Shown here: piece by piece, positions 35,729 to 43,782 of the stretch
How the letters are laid out: every line of letters starts with the position of its first letter
Numbering within the stretch: position 1 is the first letter of the stretch
Source of the DNA: Halogeometricum sp. S3BR5-2
GTDB lineage: Archaea; Halobacteriota; Halobacteria; Halobacteriales; Haloferacaceae
Direction of reading: 5' to 3'
Assembly: GCF_031624635.1 (NCBI RefSeq)
Contig: NZ_JAMQOQ010000002.1
Coordinates: forward strand, 496,001 to 560,000
Length of the DNA: 64,000 nucleotides
Position numbers and translations under genes: made by a program
The notes under the pieces: model-generated
Told to the model about the DNA's origin: nothing
Databases searched by the model: none
The model's input: only the letters and a program-made list of their open reading frames with translations

Positions 35729-36277
35729 ATGGTCGATATCATCGGTCACATCGGGATGGGACTGATATGGCTCACCGTCGTCGGGTGGCTCGCGTACGAC
35801 GGTCGAACCTCGCTGGGATTCGTCGCTCTCGGGATTCCGTTCTCCCTGCTACCCGACATCGACCTCTGGCTATCGCAGGCGTTCGCGGGTGTCAAACACC
35901 ACGGCGCCGTCCACACGGTGCTGTTCGTGAGCGTCGCCGCCATCGTCATCGGTGCGATTCTCGGCAAGTGGGTCGTCCCGTGGCTCCAGAAGCAGTATCT
36001 GTCGGGGTCCGGCGTCGGCAATCGGTACGCCTACGCCATCGGCGCGGTGTGGGTGGGTGGCCTCGCACACCTCTCCGCCGACATCCTCTCGGCGCCCGAC
36101 ATCGCGGACTCCATCGAACCGTTCTGGCCCATCTACCGACAGTCGCTCGGCATCGACGTGCTCTGGTACAACAGCCCCCTCGCCAACTGGGGACTGTTCC
36201 TCGCCGGACTGGCGCTGACGGCCGTGCTCTGGTGGCAGATGAACGACGACGACGCTCGCTCGACGAGTAGAGCGTAA
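35729..36277 (+). CDS. YdjM/DUF457-type membrane-bound putative metal hydrolase
   Basis: A 182-residue membrane protein of four or so spans. FSLLPDIDLW, KHHGAVHTVLFV and GGLAHLSADIL carry the His/Asp positions (P-D-I-D, H-R/H-G-x-x-H, H-L-x-x-D) of the LexA-binding/YdjM family, which may bind metal at the membrane face. The enzymatic role is not established. The start ATG at 35729 follows TATA-less but AT-containing spacer. It follows trpG by about 106 bases and is probably a separate transcript. Confidence 0.85.
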   Translation: MVDIIGHIGMGLIWLTVVGWLAYDGRTSLGFVALGIPFSLLPDIDLWLSQAFAGVKHHGAVHTVLFVSVAAIVIGAILGKWVVPWLQKQYLSGSGVGNRYAYAIGAVWVGGLAHLSADILSAPDIADSIEPFWPIYRQSLGIDVLWYNSPLANWGLFLAGLALTAVLWWQMNDDDARSTSRA

Positions 36278-36349
36278 CCGTCCGCCGAGCGCCGCCGCTG
36301 ACTGCTGACAGCTTCCTTTCTCGGCGGCCGACCGCGCCGCGCGGCCGCC

Positions 36350-36577
36350 TCAGATGCCCATACCGAAGAAGGAGAGCAGCAGCAGCACGCCGATGACGAG
36401 GGCCGCGATGGTGATGAGGCGCCACGCGATGTTGAGGACGATGCGCCCGACGACGACGACGACGGCGAGGGCGACGACGACGGCGAACGCCTGTCCGAGT
36501 TGCGTCTCAAGCAATCCGCCGAGTTGCATCGGGAGGGTGAGCAGCGCCCCCAGAACGCTGCCGAGTGCGAGGTGCAT
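36350..36577 (-). CDS. Small hydrophobic membrane protein
   Basis: A 75-residue protein almost all hydrophobic, starting MHLALGSVLGALLTLPMQLGG at the ATG 36575-36577 and containing the segments AFAVVVALAVVVVVGRIVLN and LITIAALVIGVLLLLSFFGM. Two or three spans are likely. No motif is recognised. The ATG is preceded by GTAT and the frame upstream is basic and unlikely. Confidence 0.65.
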   Translation of the reverse strand: MHLALGSVLGALLTLPMQLGGLLETQLGQAFAVVVALAVVVVVGRIVLNIAWRLITIAALVIGVLLLLSFFGMGI

Positions 36578-37050
36578 ACGTGAACTATCAACCTCCGAGA
36601 GTATAACCTTGTGGGATAGATGTCCACCCGACGAACCCGAACGCCCGCCCCCGAGCGGGGCCCGCATCTCGGCTTCCGAACGCGGCGCGAGAGGGCTCGC
36701 GGACCCTCGGTTCCGCCACCATATTATTTCTGATAGTTCTGTCGAGCACCAACGGCGCGTCGCGTTCAAATACCTCGGACCGTCGTCGCAACCGGTCGTT
36801 GGGTCCTCGAACCGCCGCCGTTCGACCCCCCTTCGGTTCTCCTGCACACCGAATCGCCGTCGGCGGATTGGGTGTCTCGAAACACCACTTTCACCGCGCT
36901 TCAGCCACGGTTATTGAGCGACGGCACGTAGTCGGTACCGACGCCGTCCGACCTGCAGCGGTGTGGGGTCGGCGGTAGGTATCGAATCTGACAGTTCGGA
37001 CGTGAGTCACCGATACCGAAGCCTTAACGGACGCACCCGTACTCGCAGGA
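36578..37050. other. Long intergenic stretch upstream of nrdJ leader
   Basis: No credible gene; open frames here are short and of poor composition. Around 36720-36740 lies AT-rich ATATTATTTCTGAT, a possible promoter for the small membrane gene. A GGTATCG/CGATACC inverted repeat (36977-36983 and 37010-37016) closes a 26-base loop near the start of the structured leader. Confidence 0.5.
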
Positions 37051-37083
37051 GGTGTGATATCGGTCACACCGGGTCTAACAAGC
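37051..37083 (+). ncRNA. Hairpin A with conserved 13-base tail, nrdJ leader region
   Basis: GGTGTGA (37051-37057) and TCACACC (37064-37070) form a perfect stem with a six-base loop (TATCGG), followed at once by GGGTCTAACAAGC (37071-37083). The same tail follows hairpin B at 37287-37299. It precedes the 33-codon ORF by about 60 bases. The conserved stem-plus-tail unit suggests a structured RNA or protein-binding module. Confidence 0.5.
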
Positions 37084-37144
37084 ACGGTCGCCCGATTTCA
37101 CAGGCACAGAATGCGCGAACGAACCAGGTCAAAGGAGGTGATCA

Positions 37145-37246
37145 ATGACCGAGATTGCAATTAGCCTGCAATTGGACACAAGCAGCATGCTCATCGTGTT
37201 GCTACTCCTAGCAGGACCTAAGCCGGAGATATCACTCAGCGTCTGA
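37145..37246 (+). CDS. 33-residue hydrophobic ORF with an exceptionally strong ribosome-binding site
   Basis: The ATG at 37145 opens MTEIAISLQLDTSSMLIVLL, followed by LLAGPKPEISLSV and a stop at 37244-37246. Its middle is a short membrane-like segment (SMLIVLLLLAG). AGGAGGTGATC (37133-37143) complements the 16S rRNA 3' end over 11 bases, with ideal spacing. Most genes in this window have no such site. It uses codons such as CTA, TTG, ATT and GCA that are rare in this GC-rich genome, so it may be foreign. It resembles neither any protein I know nor an ordinary leader gene. Homology and expression are untested. Confidence 0.55.
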   Translation: MTEIAISLQLDTSSMLIVLLLLAGPKPEISLSV

Positions 37247-37251
37247 GACTG

Positions 37252-37299
37252 GGTGTGGCCCCCGGACAAACACGGGTGGCCACACCGGGTCTAACAAGC
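37252..37299 (+). ncRNA. Hairpin B with the same 13-base tail, immediately after the mini-ORF
   Basis: GGTGTGGCC (37252-37260) pairs with GGCCACACC (37278-37286); an inner CCCG/CGGG stem continues it (37261-37264 with 37273-37276). Then comes GGGTCTAACAAGC (37287-37299), identical to hairpin A's tail. It begins six bases after the mini-ORF stop, so it could act as a terminator or a processing site. Confidence 0.5.
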
Positions 37300-37359
37300 G
37301 TTCGGTGTAACTCAGTCCCTGCATTTATGAGTAGCGGACTAGCTCCCACCTGAACAGCG

Positions 37360-37378
37360 CATTCTCGCTAAGAGAATG
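37360..37378 (+). promoter_or_regulatory. Perfect 7-bp hairpin in the nrdJ leader
   Basis: CATTCTC and GAGAATG flank a five-base loop. It lies between hairpin B and the nrdJ start (37551). It may be RNA structure or a DNA-binding palindrome; no partner is visible. Confidence 0.35.
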
Positions 37379-37429
37379 TCGTTGTGAAGGGCGGATAGCC
37401 ATTGCTACCGAGATTCAATTACAGGTTCG

Positions 37430-37456
37430 TCAATATCAAGAGTTAACCCATATTGA
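37430..37456 (+). promoter_or_regulatory. TCAATAT/ATATTGA inverted repeat, nrdJ operator candidate
   Basis: Arms TCAATAT (37430-37436) and ATATTGA (37450-37456) are separated by 13 bases containing GTTAAC. About 95 bases before the nrdJ ATG at 37551. Repeats of this shape often bind dimeric regulators. A link to nrdJ control is inference from position only. Confidence 0.35.
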
Positions 37457-37550
37457 GTCCTCACAAACCATCGTTACTATGCCTGGAACTGAGCACGCTA
37501 TCCGATCCGAAATCGCCCGGTGCGGGGACGCTGGGCGGGAGGAACAGTAG

Positions 37551-40500
37551 ATGAGCGGCGCGGACCTATCGGCGGACGAACTCGTCCTGCCAATCAAGCG
37601 CACGGAGGGGGAGACGCTGGCGGACCGACTCACCTCGAACGCCTACAACAACATCCTGCCGGCGCGGTACCTGCGCAAGGACGCCAACGGCGACCTGACG
37701 GAGACGCAGGAGGAACTGTTCGCCCGCGTGGCGAAGAACATCTCGCTCGCGGAGGCCGTCCACGAGGCCGAACGGCGCGATATCGACGTGACGGTGACGC
37801 CCGAGCAACTGAAACCCGACCACCCGCGGCGAGACGAACTCGCCGCCGAGGTGTTCGGAAAGGGGACCACCGCGGAGGACGAGGCTGAGACGACGCTGTC
37901 CGTCTACAACGTCAACAAGTTCGCCTACGACACCGTCGTCCCCGAACTCCCCGAAGAGGTTCGGTCCGTCGTCGAGGAGAAGCGCGAGACGTTCCAAGAG
38001 ATGATGGAGTCGCTCTCCTTCATGCCGAACTCGCCGACGCTGATGAACGCCGGCGACGAACTCCAACAGCTCTCGGCCTGTTTCGTCGACTCGCCCGAGG
38101 ACGACATCACCGACATCCACCAGACGGCCAAGGAAGCCGCCGAAGTGTTCCAGTCCGGCGGCGGGATGGGATACGCCTTCTGGCGACTGCGCCCCTACGG
38201 CGACGCCGTGGGTTCCACGGGCGGAATCGCCTCCGGTCCCATCACCTTCATGCGGACGTACGACCAGATGTGCGAGACCATCGCGCAGGGCGGCGCGCGC
38301 CGCGGCGCCCAGATGGGGGTCATGCGCGTCTCGCATCCGGACGTCATCCAGTTCATCCACTCGAAGAACAAGGACGTCTCCCTGGCCCACTCGCTGCGTC
38401 TGAACGACCCCGACGACTTCACGCACAACTCCTTCGCCGACGCTCTCGACGAGGCGCGCGAACTCATCGACGAGGAGGGGCGCGTTCCGAAACACCTCCG
38501 CAACGCCGTTGAGGGCCACCTCTCGAACTTCAACATCTCCGTCGGCGTCACCGACGACTTCATGGAGGCCCTCTACGAGGACGAGGAGTTCGTCTTCACG
38601 AACCCGCGCACGGAGGAACCCCACGTCGCCACGCCCGAGACCAAGGAGATATACGACATGTTCGGCCTCGGCGAGCACGTCGAGGTGGGCGAGGTGCTGT
38701 CCATCCCCGCACAGAAGCTGTGGGACCAGATGGTCGACGGCGCCTACGAGAACGGCGAACCCGGCGTCATCTACCTCGAACGGGTGAACAAGGAGCACTC
38801 CTTCGACGTCGAGAAACACCCCGAACACCGCATCCTCGCGACGAATCCCTGCGGCGAACAGCCGTTGGAGGAGTACGAGGCCTGCAACCTCGGGCACATC
38901 AACCTCTCGACGCTCGCGGCGACGGACGCCCCCGACTGGCGCGTCTGGCACGACGAGCACGGCGACGAGTACGCCGACACGGCGGCGGCCGTCGACGCCT
39001 TCCTCGAGGAGGCCATCGACTGGGAGGCGTTCGACCACCGCATCGACGAGGGGACGCGCTTCCTCGAGAACGTCGTCACGATGTCGGACTTCCCCGTCGA
39101 GAAGATAGAGGAGAAGGTCCGCGCGATGCGGAAGATAGGCCTCGGCGTGATGGGACTCGCGCAGTTGTACATCCAACTGGGCATCCGCTACGGCAGCGAC
39201 GAGGGCAACGAAGTCGCCGGGAAGCTGATGACCCACATCAACCACCAGTCGAAGTGGGCCAGCCACGAACTCGCAGAAGAGCGCGGCTCCTTCGAGGACT
39301 GGGGCGACTCCAAGTTCGCGGAGCCGACGGAGTACCGCGAGTGGTTCGAGCACCACACCGGACTGGACGCCGACGAGTGGGCCGACGGCTTCCCCGTCCG
39401 CAACCACAACACGACGACCATCGCCCCGACCGGAACCACGTCGATGATCGGTAACACGACGGGCGGCTGCGAGCCCATCTACAACGTCGCCTACTACAAG
39501 AACGTCTCCGACGACGTGCAGGGCGACGAGATGCTCGTCGAGTTCGACGACTACTTCCTCCGCGTCTTAGAGGAGAACGACATCGACGTCGAGGAGGTCA
39601 AGCGAGAGGCCCAAGCGCAGATGTCGAACAACGAGTTCGACGGCGTCGAGGGACTCGACACCGTTCCGGACGCCATCGGCGAACTGTTCGTCGTCACCTC
39701 CGACCTCTCGGGCAAGGACCACGCTGCGGTCCAGACGGCCTGTCAGACGGGCGTCGACTCGGCCATCTCGAAGACCTGCAACTTCCCGAACTCGGCCTCC
39801 AAAGAGGACATGGACGAGGTGTACCGCTACATCTACGACAACGGCGGGAAGGGCGTCACCGTCTACCGCGACGGCACGCGCTCGAAGCAGGTGCTGACGA
39901 CGCGCGCGAAGAACGCCGACTTCGCCGACGAGGGCGAGGCGGCCGAGACGCTGGTCGACCAGATGGAGGAGGTGTTCGGCGGCCTGCAGGGCTTCCTCGA
40001 CAACGAGGACGTCCGCGCGGCGCTTGACGGCGAAGTCGAGCGCCTGCTGGCGGCGGCCGACGGCGAGCGCAACCTCGGCAAGAAGCGCCCGCGCCCGGAC
40101 GTGCTCCACGGCGTCACCCAGCGCATCGACACCGGCTACGGGAAACTGTACGTCAACATCAACGAGGACCCCGAGACGGGCGACCCCTTCGAGTTGTTCG
40201 CCAACATCGGCAACTCCGGCGGCTTCACCGCCTCGTTCACCGAGGCGCTGGCGAAGACCATCTCGACGGCGCTGCGCTCGGGCGTCGACCCGAGCGAGAT
40301 AGCCAGCGAACTGCAGGGCATCCGCAGCCCGAAGGTCGCTTGGGACAAAGGCGAGCAGATAAACAGCATCCCGGACGCCATCGGCACCGCGATGCGCCGC
40401 TACCTCGACGGCGAGATAGACAAGGGCTACCCGCAGCAGCAGAGCCTCACCGAAGTCTCCGAGGAGGCGGTCGGCGAGAGCGTCGATGCGCCCGAACCGG

Positions 40501-40766
40501 ACGGAGGTCGGAAATCGCAGAGCGATTTCCGAGCACGCCAGGACTCGCAGAGTTCTGGGGATGGAGCGACCGTCGACGGGCCGAACGTCGACGCCGGCGT
40601 CGACGTCGACTCCGCGTCCGCGTCCCCCTCGTCCGCGTCGGACGACGCGGTGGACGACCTGCTGGCGGCGGGCGAGAGCCCCGAGTGTCCCGACTGCGGC
40701 AACATGACGCTGTACTACTCCGAGGGCTGCAAGACGTGCGAGTCCTGCGGCTGGTCGGAGTGTTGA
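37551..40766 (+). CDS. nrdJ: Adenosylcobalamin-dependent (class II) ribonucleotide reductase
   Basis: A 1071-residue class II RNR. The thiyl/substrate site SACFVDSPEDD and the catalytic NPCGEQPLEEYEACNLG motif are intact, as is APTGTTSMIGNTTGGCEP. The C-terminus has CPDCGNMTLYYSEGCKTCESCGWSEC-like cysteine pairs that re-reduce the active site. It converts ribonucleotides to deoxyribonucleotides using vitamin B12. Residues about 985-1040 form a variable linker that contains two inserted palindromes (see repeat entry). No intein is present. The upstream leader is unusually structured. Confidence 0.96.
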   Translation: MSGADLSADELVLPIKRTEGETLADRLTSNAYNNILPARYLRKDANGDLTETQEELFARVAKNISLAEAVHEAERRDIDVTVTPEQLKPDHPRRDELAAEVFGKGTTAEDEAETTLSVYNVNKFAYDTVVPELPEEVRSVVEEKRETFQEMMESLSFMPNSPTLMNAGDELQQLSACFVDSPEDDITDIHQTAKEAAEVFQSGGGMGYAFWRLRPYGDAVGSTGGIASGPITFMRTYDQMCETIAQGGARRGAQMGVMRVSHPDVIQFIHSKNKDVSLAHSLRLNDPDDFTHNSFADALDEARELIDEEGRVPKHLRNAVEGHLSNFNISVGVTDDFMEALYEDEEFVFTNPRTEEPHVATPETKEIYDMFGLGEHVEVGEVLSIPAQKLWDQMVDGAYENGEPGVIYLERVNKEHSFDVEKHPEHRILATNPCGEQPLEEYEACNLGHINLSTLAATDAPDWRVWHDEHGDEYADTAAAVDAFLEEAIDWEAFDHRIDEGTRFLENVVTMSDFPVEKIEEKVRAMRKIGLGVMGLAQLYIQLGIRYGSDEGNEVAGKLMTHINHQSKWASHELAEERGSFEDWGDSKFAEPTEYREWFEHHTGLDADEWADGFPVRNHNTTTIAPTGTTSMIGNTTGGCEPIYNVAYYKNVSDDVQGDEMLVEFDDYFLRVLEENDIDVEEVKREAQAQMSNNEFDGVEGLDTVPDAIGELFVVTSDLSGKDHAAVQTACQTGVDSAISKTCNFPNSASKEDMDEVYRYIYDNGGKGVTVYRDGTRSKQVLTTRAKNADFADEGEAAETLVDQMEEVFGGLQGFLDNEDVRAALDGEVERLLAAADGERNLGKKRPRPDVLHGVTQRIDTGYGKLYVNINEDPETGDPFELFANIGNSGGFTASFTEALAKTISTALRSGVDPSEIASELQGIRSPKVAWDKGEQINSIPDAIGTAMRRYLDGEIDKGYPQQQSLTEVSEEAVGESVDAPEPDGGRKSQSDFRARQDSQSSGDGATVDGPNVDAGVDVDSASASPSSASDDAVDDLLAAGESPECPDCGNMTLYYSEGCKTCESCGWSEC
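40508..40558 (+). repeat. Two adjacent palindromes inside nrdJ linker coding sequence
   Basis: TCGGAAATCGC and GCGATTTCCGA (40508-40532, AGA loop) pair over 11 bases. CCAGGACTC and GAGTTCTGG (40538-40558, GCA loop) pair with one mismatch. Both encode the low-complexity linker GRKSQSDFRARQDSQSS, so they are in-frame insertions tolerated between domains. Confidence 0.5.
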
Positions 40767-40923
40767 CCTAACCGCCGAAGCACGGGAGCGCAACGGCGAC
40801 CTCACGCCGTCCCCTCGCTCCCCTACGAGGCCGACAGACTCCCAGTACGGCGAACTCGCCAGCGTCGGCGTCGGTGCGTACGAGGGCCGGTCGACCGTCG
40901 CGACGGGGCGGTGAGAAACAGTG

Positions 40924-41073
40924 ATGGCACTCTGGGTTCCATCTCGACTCGTGAGCGAGGCACGAGGCGGTCGGCCCTGTCCGCTGTGCGAGGAACCGAT
41001 GCACCGCCGCCACTGCAAGTACGTCTGCCCGAATCACGGCGTCGTCTACGACTGCAGCGACACCTTCTGGTAA
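40924..41073 (+). CDS. Small zinc-finger protein beside nrdJ
   Basis: A 49-residue protein with two metal-binding pairs, CPLCEEPM and CKYVCPNHG, and a Cys near the end (DCSDTFW). Small haloarchaeal zinc-finger proteins of this form are common and mostly uncharacterised. The ATG is at 40924 (GTG at 40921 also possible; a GTG at 40951 would give 40 residues). It lies 157 bases after nrdJ; an association with the reductase is possible but unproven. Confidence 0.7.
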   Translation: MALWVPSRLVSEARGGRPCPLCEEPMHRRHCKYVCPNHGVVYDCSDTFW

Positions 41074-41265
41074 CTCTCCCACACGTCGGAGACGAACTGC
41101 ACCGTACCGCTGTCAGCCGGTTTACTCGGCGAAACCACGGTGTAGGACTGTGCTGTGTTAAAGTTTCGGGACGAACGATTATGTCCGTGCGAGTACTAGA
41201 GTTGTTCAGTAGATGCGTGGTCGCGTCGTCACCGCTCGAAGCGTGCCGCCACTGAATCTCTCACA

Positions 41266-42279
41266 ATGGTAAGACAGGAGCAGGTCCAACGTAGCAAGGC
41301 TATCCAGCGACAGACCGGCAAAACCTTCCACCTCGCGACGAGGGTGCTTCCCCGCCGGGTCCGACACGCGACGTACGTGCTTTACGCGTTCTTCCGCGTC
41401 GCGGACGAAGTCGTCGACGCCGAGGACACCGCCGAACCGGCGGTCCAGCGCGAGCAGTTGGAACGCCTCCGCGAGGAGGCGCTCGGCGAACGCGAGACGG
41501 ACGACCCGGTGCTCTCGGCGTTCGCCGAACTCCGCGAGGAGCACGGTATCGCCGACGAGGACGTGAACGTCTTCGTCGACGCGATGCTCGCGGACATCGA
41601 CAAGAGCGAGTACGAGACGTACGAGGAGTTGGAGGCGTACATGGACGGGTCGGCCGCCGCCGTCGGCCGGATGATGACGGCCATCATGCAGTCGCCGGAC
41701 GCCGAGAAGGCGCTCCCACACGCGACGGCGCTCGGCGAGGCGTTCCAGATGTCGAACTTCCTGCGCGACGTGCGCGAGGACATCGTCGACCGCGACCGAG
41801 TGTACCTCCCGCAGGAGACCCTGCGCGAACACGGCGTCACCGACGAGCAACTGCGCTCGTTCCGCGTCGACGAGAACTTCCGCGCGGCGATGCGCGCGGA
41901 GATGCGCCGGACGGAGGCGCTCTACCGCGAGGGCGTGCGCGGCATCCGGTACCTCCCGAAGGACTGCCAGTTCGCCGTGTTGCTGTCGGCCGTGCTGTAC
42001 GCCGACCACCACCGCGCGATTCGCCGCCGGAACTACGACGTGCTGTCGGCGACGCCCTCGCTGTCCACCTCGCGAAAGCTCCTCCTCCTGGCGAAGACGC
42101 GGGCGTACTGGGCGTTCGAGAAGGACCCCGAGACGGTGTTCCGCAAGGTGAGCGTCGTCCCGTACCCCGAGGACGAAGAGCCCTCCCACCGCGAGCACTC
42201 GGGTATCCGGCGCGCCCCCACCGGGCGAACCGTCGGCCGTCTGTCGAGTTGGGTCCGCAGTTTCACCCGCGGCGAGTAG
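41266..42279 (+). CDS. crtB: Phytoene synthase
   Basis: A 337-residue squalene/phytoene synthase. The first aspartate-rich motif DEVVDAED lies near residues 48-55, the second DVREDIVDRDRVYLPQE near 165-180. These bind the pyrophosphate-magnesium complexes of two geranylgeranyl-diphosphates. It begins carotenoid (bacterioruberin) and possibly retinal synthesis. The crtD, lyeJ and cruF genes lie 600-3,800 bases further on the opposite strand. The ATG at 41266 gives the usual length. Confidence 0.93.
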   Translation: MVRQEQVQRSKAIQRQTGKTFHLATRVLPRRVRHATYVLYAFFRVADEVVDAEDTAEPAVQREQLERLREEALGERETDDPVLSAFAELREEHGIADEDVNVFVDAMLADIDKSEYETYEELEAYMDGSAAAVGRMMTAIMQSPDAEKALPHATALGEAFQMSNFLRDVREDIVDRDRVYLPQETLREHGVTDEQLRSFRVDENFRAAMRAEMRRTEALYREGVRGIRYLPKDCQFAVLLSAVLYADHHRAIRRRNYDVLSATPSLSTSRKLLLLAKTRAYWAFEKDPETVFRKVSVVPYPEDEEPSHREHSGIRRAPTGRTVGRLSSWVRSFTRGE

Positions 42280-42391
42280 CGCCGCGACACCACCCTATCT
42301 CCGTCCGACGCGTTCGTGGTATCCGTCGGAACGTTGTTTGTTTTGTGTAGTTTGCCAAATCATTTAACGACACACAGCAGCAAACACAGGT

Positions 42392-42898
42392 GTGGAACCT
42401 TCTCCACCACGCCGACGCGTTCTACAGATGGGAACGGTAGCGGTGACGGGGGCGCTCGCCGGATGCGCCCTCGACAACGAGACTGTGAGCGGCAATCACA
42501 TCTTCATCGAGAACCGAGATACCACGGCGCACACGGTCACGATATCGGTTCGCGAGGCGTCCGGCGGCCGAGAAACCGTCCTCCAGAACAGGTACCGGGT
42601 CCCGAGTCAGCACGCGCTTCAGTTCGAGGGCGTCCTGCAGAGCGGCACCGGCTATCAGATCGACGTCGAACAGACGCGAGCGGACGTCGAACCGCAGCAA
42701 GACGGCTTAGACGTCGGGATACAGACGTGCAGCGAGGGGGACTCCTCCGCCAGGATGGACGTGAGCGTCATCCTCGACGAGTCCGGCCCCGGGTTCGTCA
42801 CGTGGCCCTGCAACCGGACGTACACGTACCGCGAGCGGTTGACGTACGAGGACCCGGGGGCGTACACGGTGGACGGCGGAAACACGACCGCGCAGTAG
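42392..42898 (+). CDS. Twin-arginine lipoprotein of unknown function
   Basis: A 168-residue protein. PRRRVLQMGTVAVTGALAGC is a twin-arginine signal and lipobox. The mature domain begins NETVSGNHIFIENRDTTAHTVTI, with alternating strands through DVSVILDESGPGFVTWPC; it looks like an immunoglobulin-like beta sandwich, with two further Cys (TCSEGDS, WPCNRTY) that could form a disulfide. No known family is recognised. The GTG at 42392 is the start. It is convergent with cruF, whose stop lies 14 bases downstream. Confidence 0.78.
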   Translation: MEPSPPRRRVLQMGTVAVTGALAGCALDNETVSGNHIFIENRDTTAHTVTISVREASGGRETVLQNRYRVPSQHALQFEGVLQSGTGYQIDVEQTRADVEPQQDGLDVGIQTCSEGDSSARMDVSVILDESGPGFVTWPCNRTYTYRERLTYEDPGAYTVDGGNTTAQ

Positions 42899-42912
42899 CC
42901 CGAACGGCGTGT

Positions 42913-43782
42913 CTACCCCCGGATGCGGAGCAGCCGCGAGTCGAACCGCTCCGTCGAGACGAGTCCGAGACCGAACAGCGCCGCGACGGCGACGGGTATC
43001 CAGTTGCCGAACCAGGCGTTGATTCCCCCCCAGAGGATGACGAACGAGACGAGGTCGTCCAGCATGAACTCGCAGTCGTCGAGGCGTTCGAGGAGGCGAC
43101 GGCGGTCGTACCCCCAATCGAGGAGGGCGACGGCCACCGTCGCGCTCACCACCCACCCCGCGTAGTTCGACCACGGGACGCCGTAGAACGGGCCGGCCGG
43201 GTCGTACGTCCAGAAGCCGAGGGCCACGGCGCCGGGGTCCAACACCACGTCCATCGCCAGCACGGCGGCGACGACGGTGGCGAGGCGGACGGCCGCGCTC
43301 TCGGCCCTGTCGCCGAGCAGGAGGACGCAGAGCAGGTAGGCGTTCATCACGAGGGGGACGAAGAACACCGGGAGGCCGAGCGGAACGCCGCCGACGGTGG
43401 GGCCGAGGTCGACGCCGTACGAGAAGCTCCCGTAGGGAAAGCCGGTGTGGACGCCGGTGTACTCGATGGCGTAGGCGTACAGCGTCAGCAGACCGACGCC
43501 CGTCGCCGCCCGCCGCGTCGTCCGCGGCAGGACGCCGACGACCAGCGGCGAGCGCATCACCATCGTCCCGAACAGGATGAACAGGCCGTTGAACGTCAGC
43601 GGGGCGAGGAGGGTGCCGTCGAACACCCCCTCGGCGCTGGCGAGGAGGACGAGGAGGCCGTTCAGCGGGAAGAACACCGAGATGGTGAATCGGTTCTCCC
43701 GCACCAGGCGGTCCAGCCGCCGCTCCCACTCCTCGCGCGTGGCGGGGAGTCGTTCCTGAACCGAGAAGCCCGACTCAGCCAC
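42913..43782 (-). CDS. cruF: Carotenoid hydratase CruF-like (bisanhydrobacterioruberin hydratase)
   Basis: A 289-residue membrane protein with about seven hydrophobic spans. It has the DUF422 carotenoid-hydratase features such as GVHTGFPYGSFSYGVDLGP, NAYLLCVLLLGD and AMDVVLDPGAVALGFWTYD. In haloarchaea this enzyme adds water to the C50 carotenoid in the last step to bacterioruberin. It overlaps the end of lyeJ by eight bases and so is translated with it. The ATG is at 43780-43782. Confidence 0.9.
   Translation of the reverse strand: MAESGFSVQERLPATREEWERRLDRLVRENRFTISVFFPLNGLLVLLASAEGVFDGTLLAPLTFNGLFILFGTMVMRSPLVVGVLPRTTRRAATGVGLLTLYAYAIEYTGVHTGFPYGSFSYGVDLGPTVGGVPLGLPVFFVPLVMNAYLLCVLLLGDRAESAAVRLATVVAAVLAMDVVLDPGAVALGFWTYDPAGPFYGVPWSNYAGWVVSATVAVALLDWGYDRRRLLERLDDCEFMLDDLVSFVILWGGINAWFGNWIPVAVAALFGLGLVSTERFDSRLLRIRG

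Noticed and set aside
36354-36917. Plus-strand ORF of 187 codons
   Set aside because: It is antisense to the small membrane gene, Arg/Ser/Pro-rich and extends into noncoding DNA.
37051-37299. Cobalamin riboswitch upstream of nrdJ
   Set aside because: I see no B12-box-like consensus; the hairpins do not match that architecture.
37551-40766. Intein in nrdJ
   Set aside because: The protein is uninterrupted, with no Cys/Ser block A or His-Asn ending motifs; extra length is the C-terminal linker and cysteine module.
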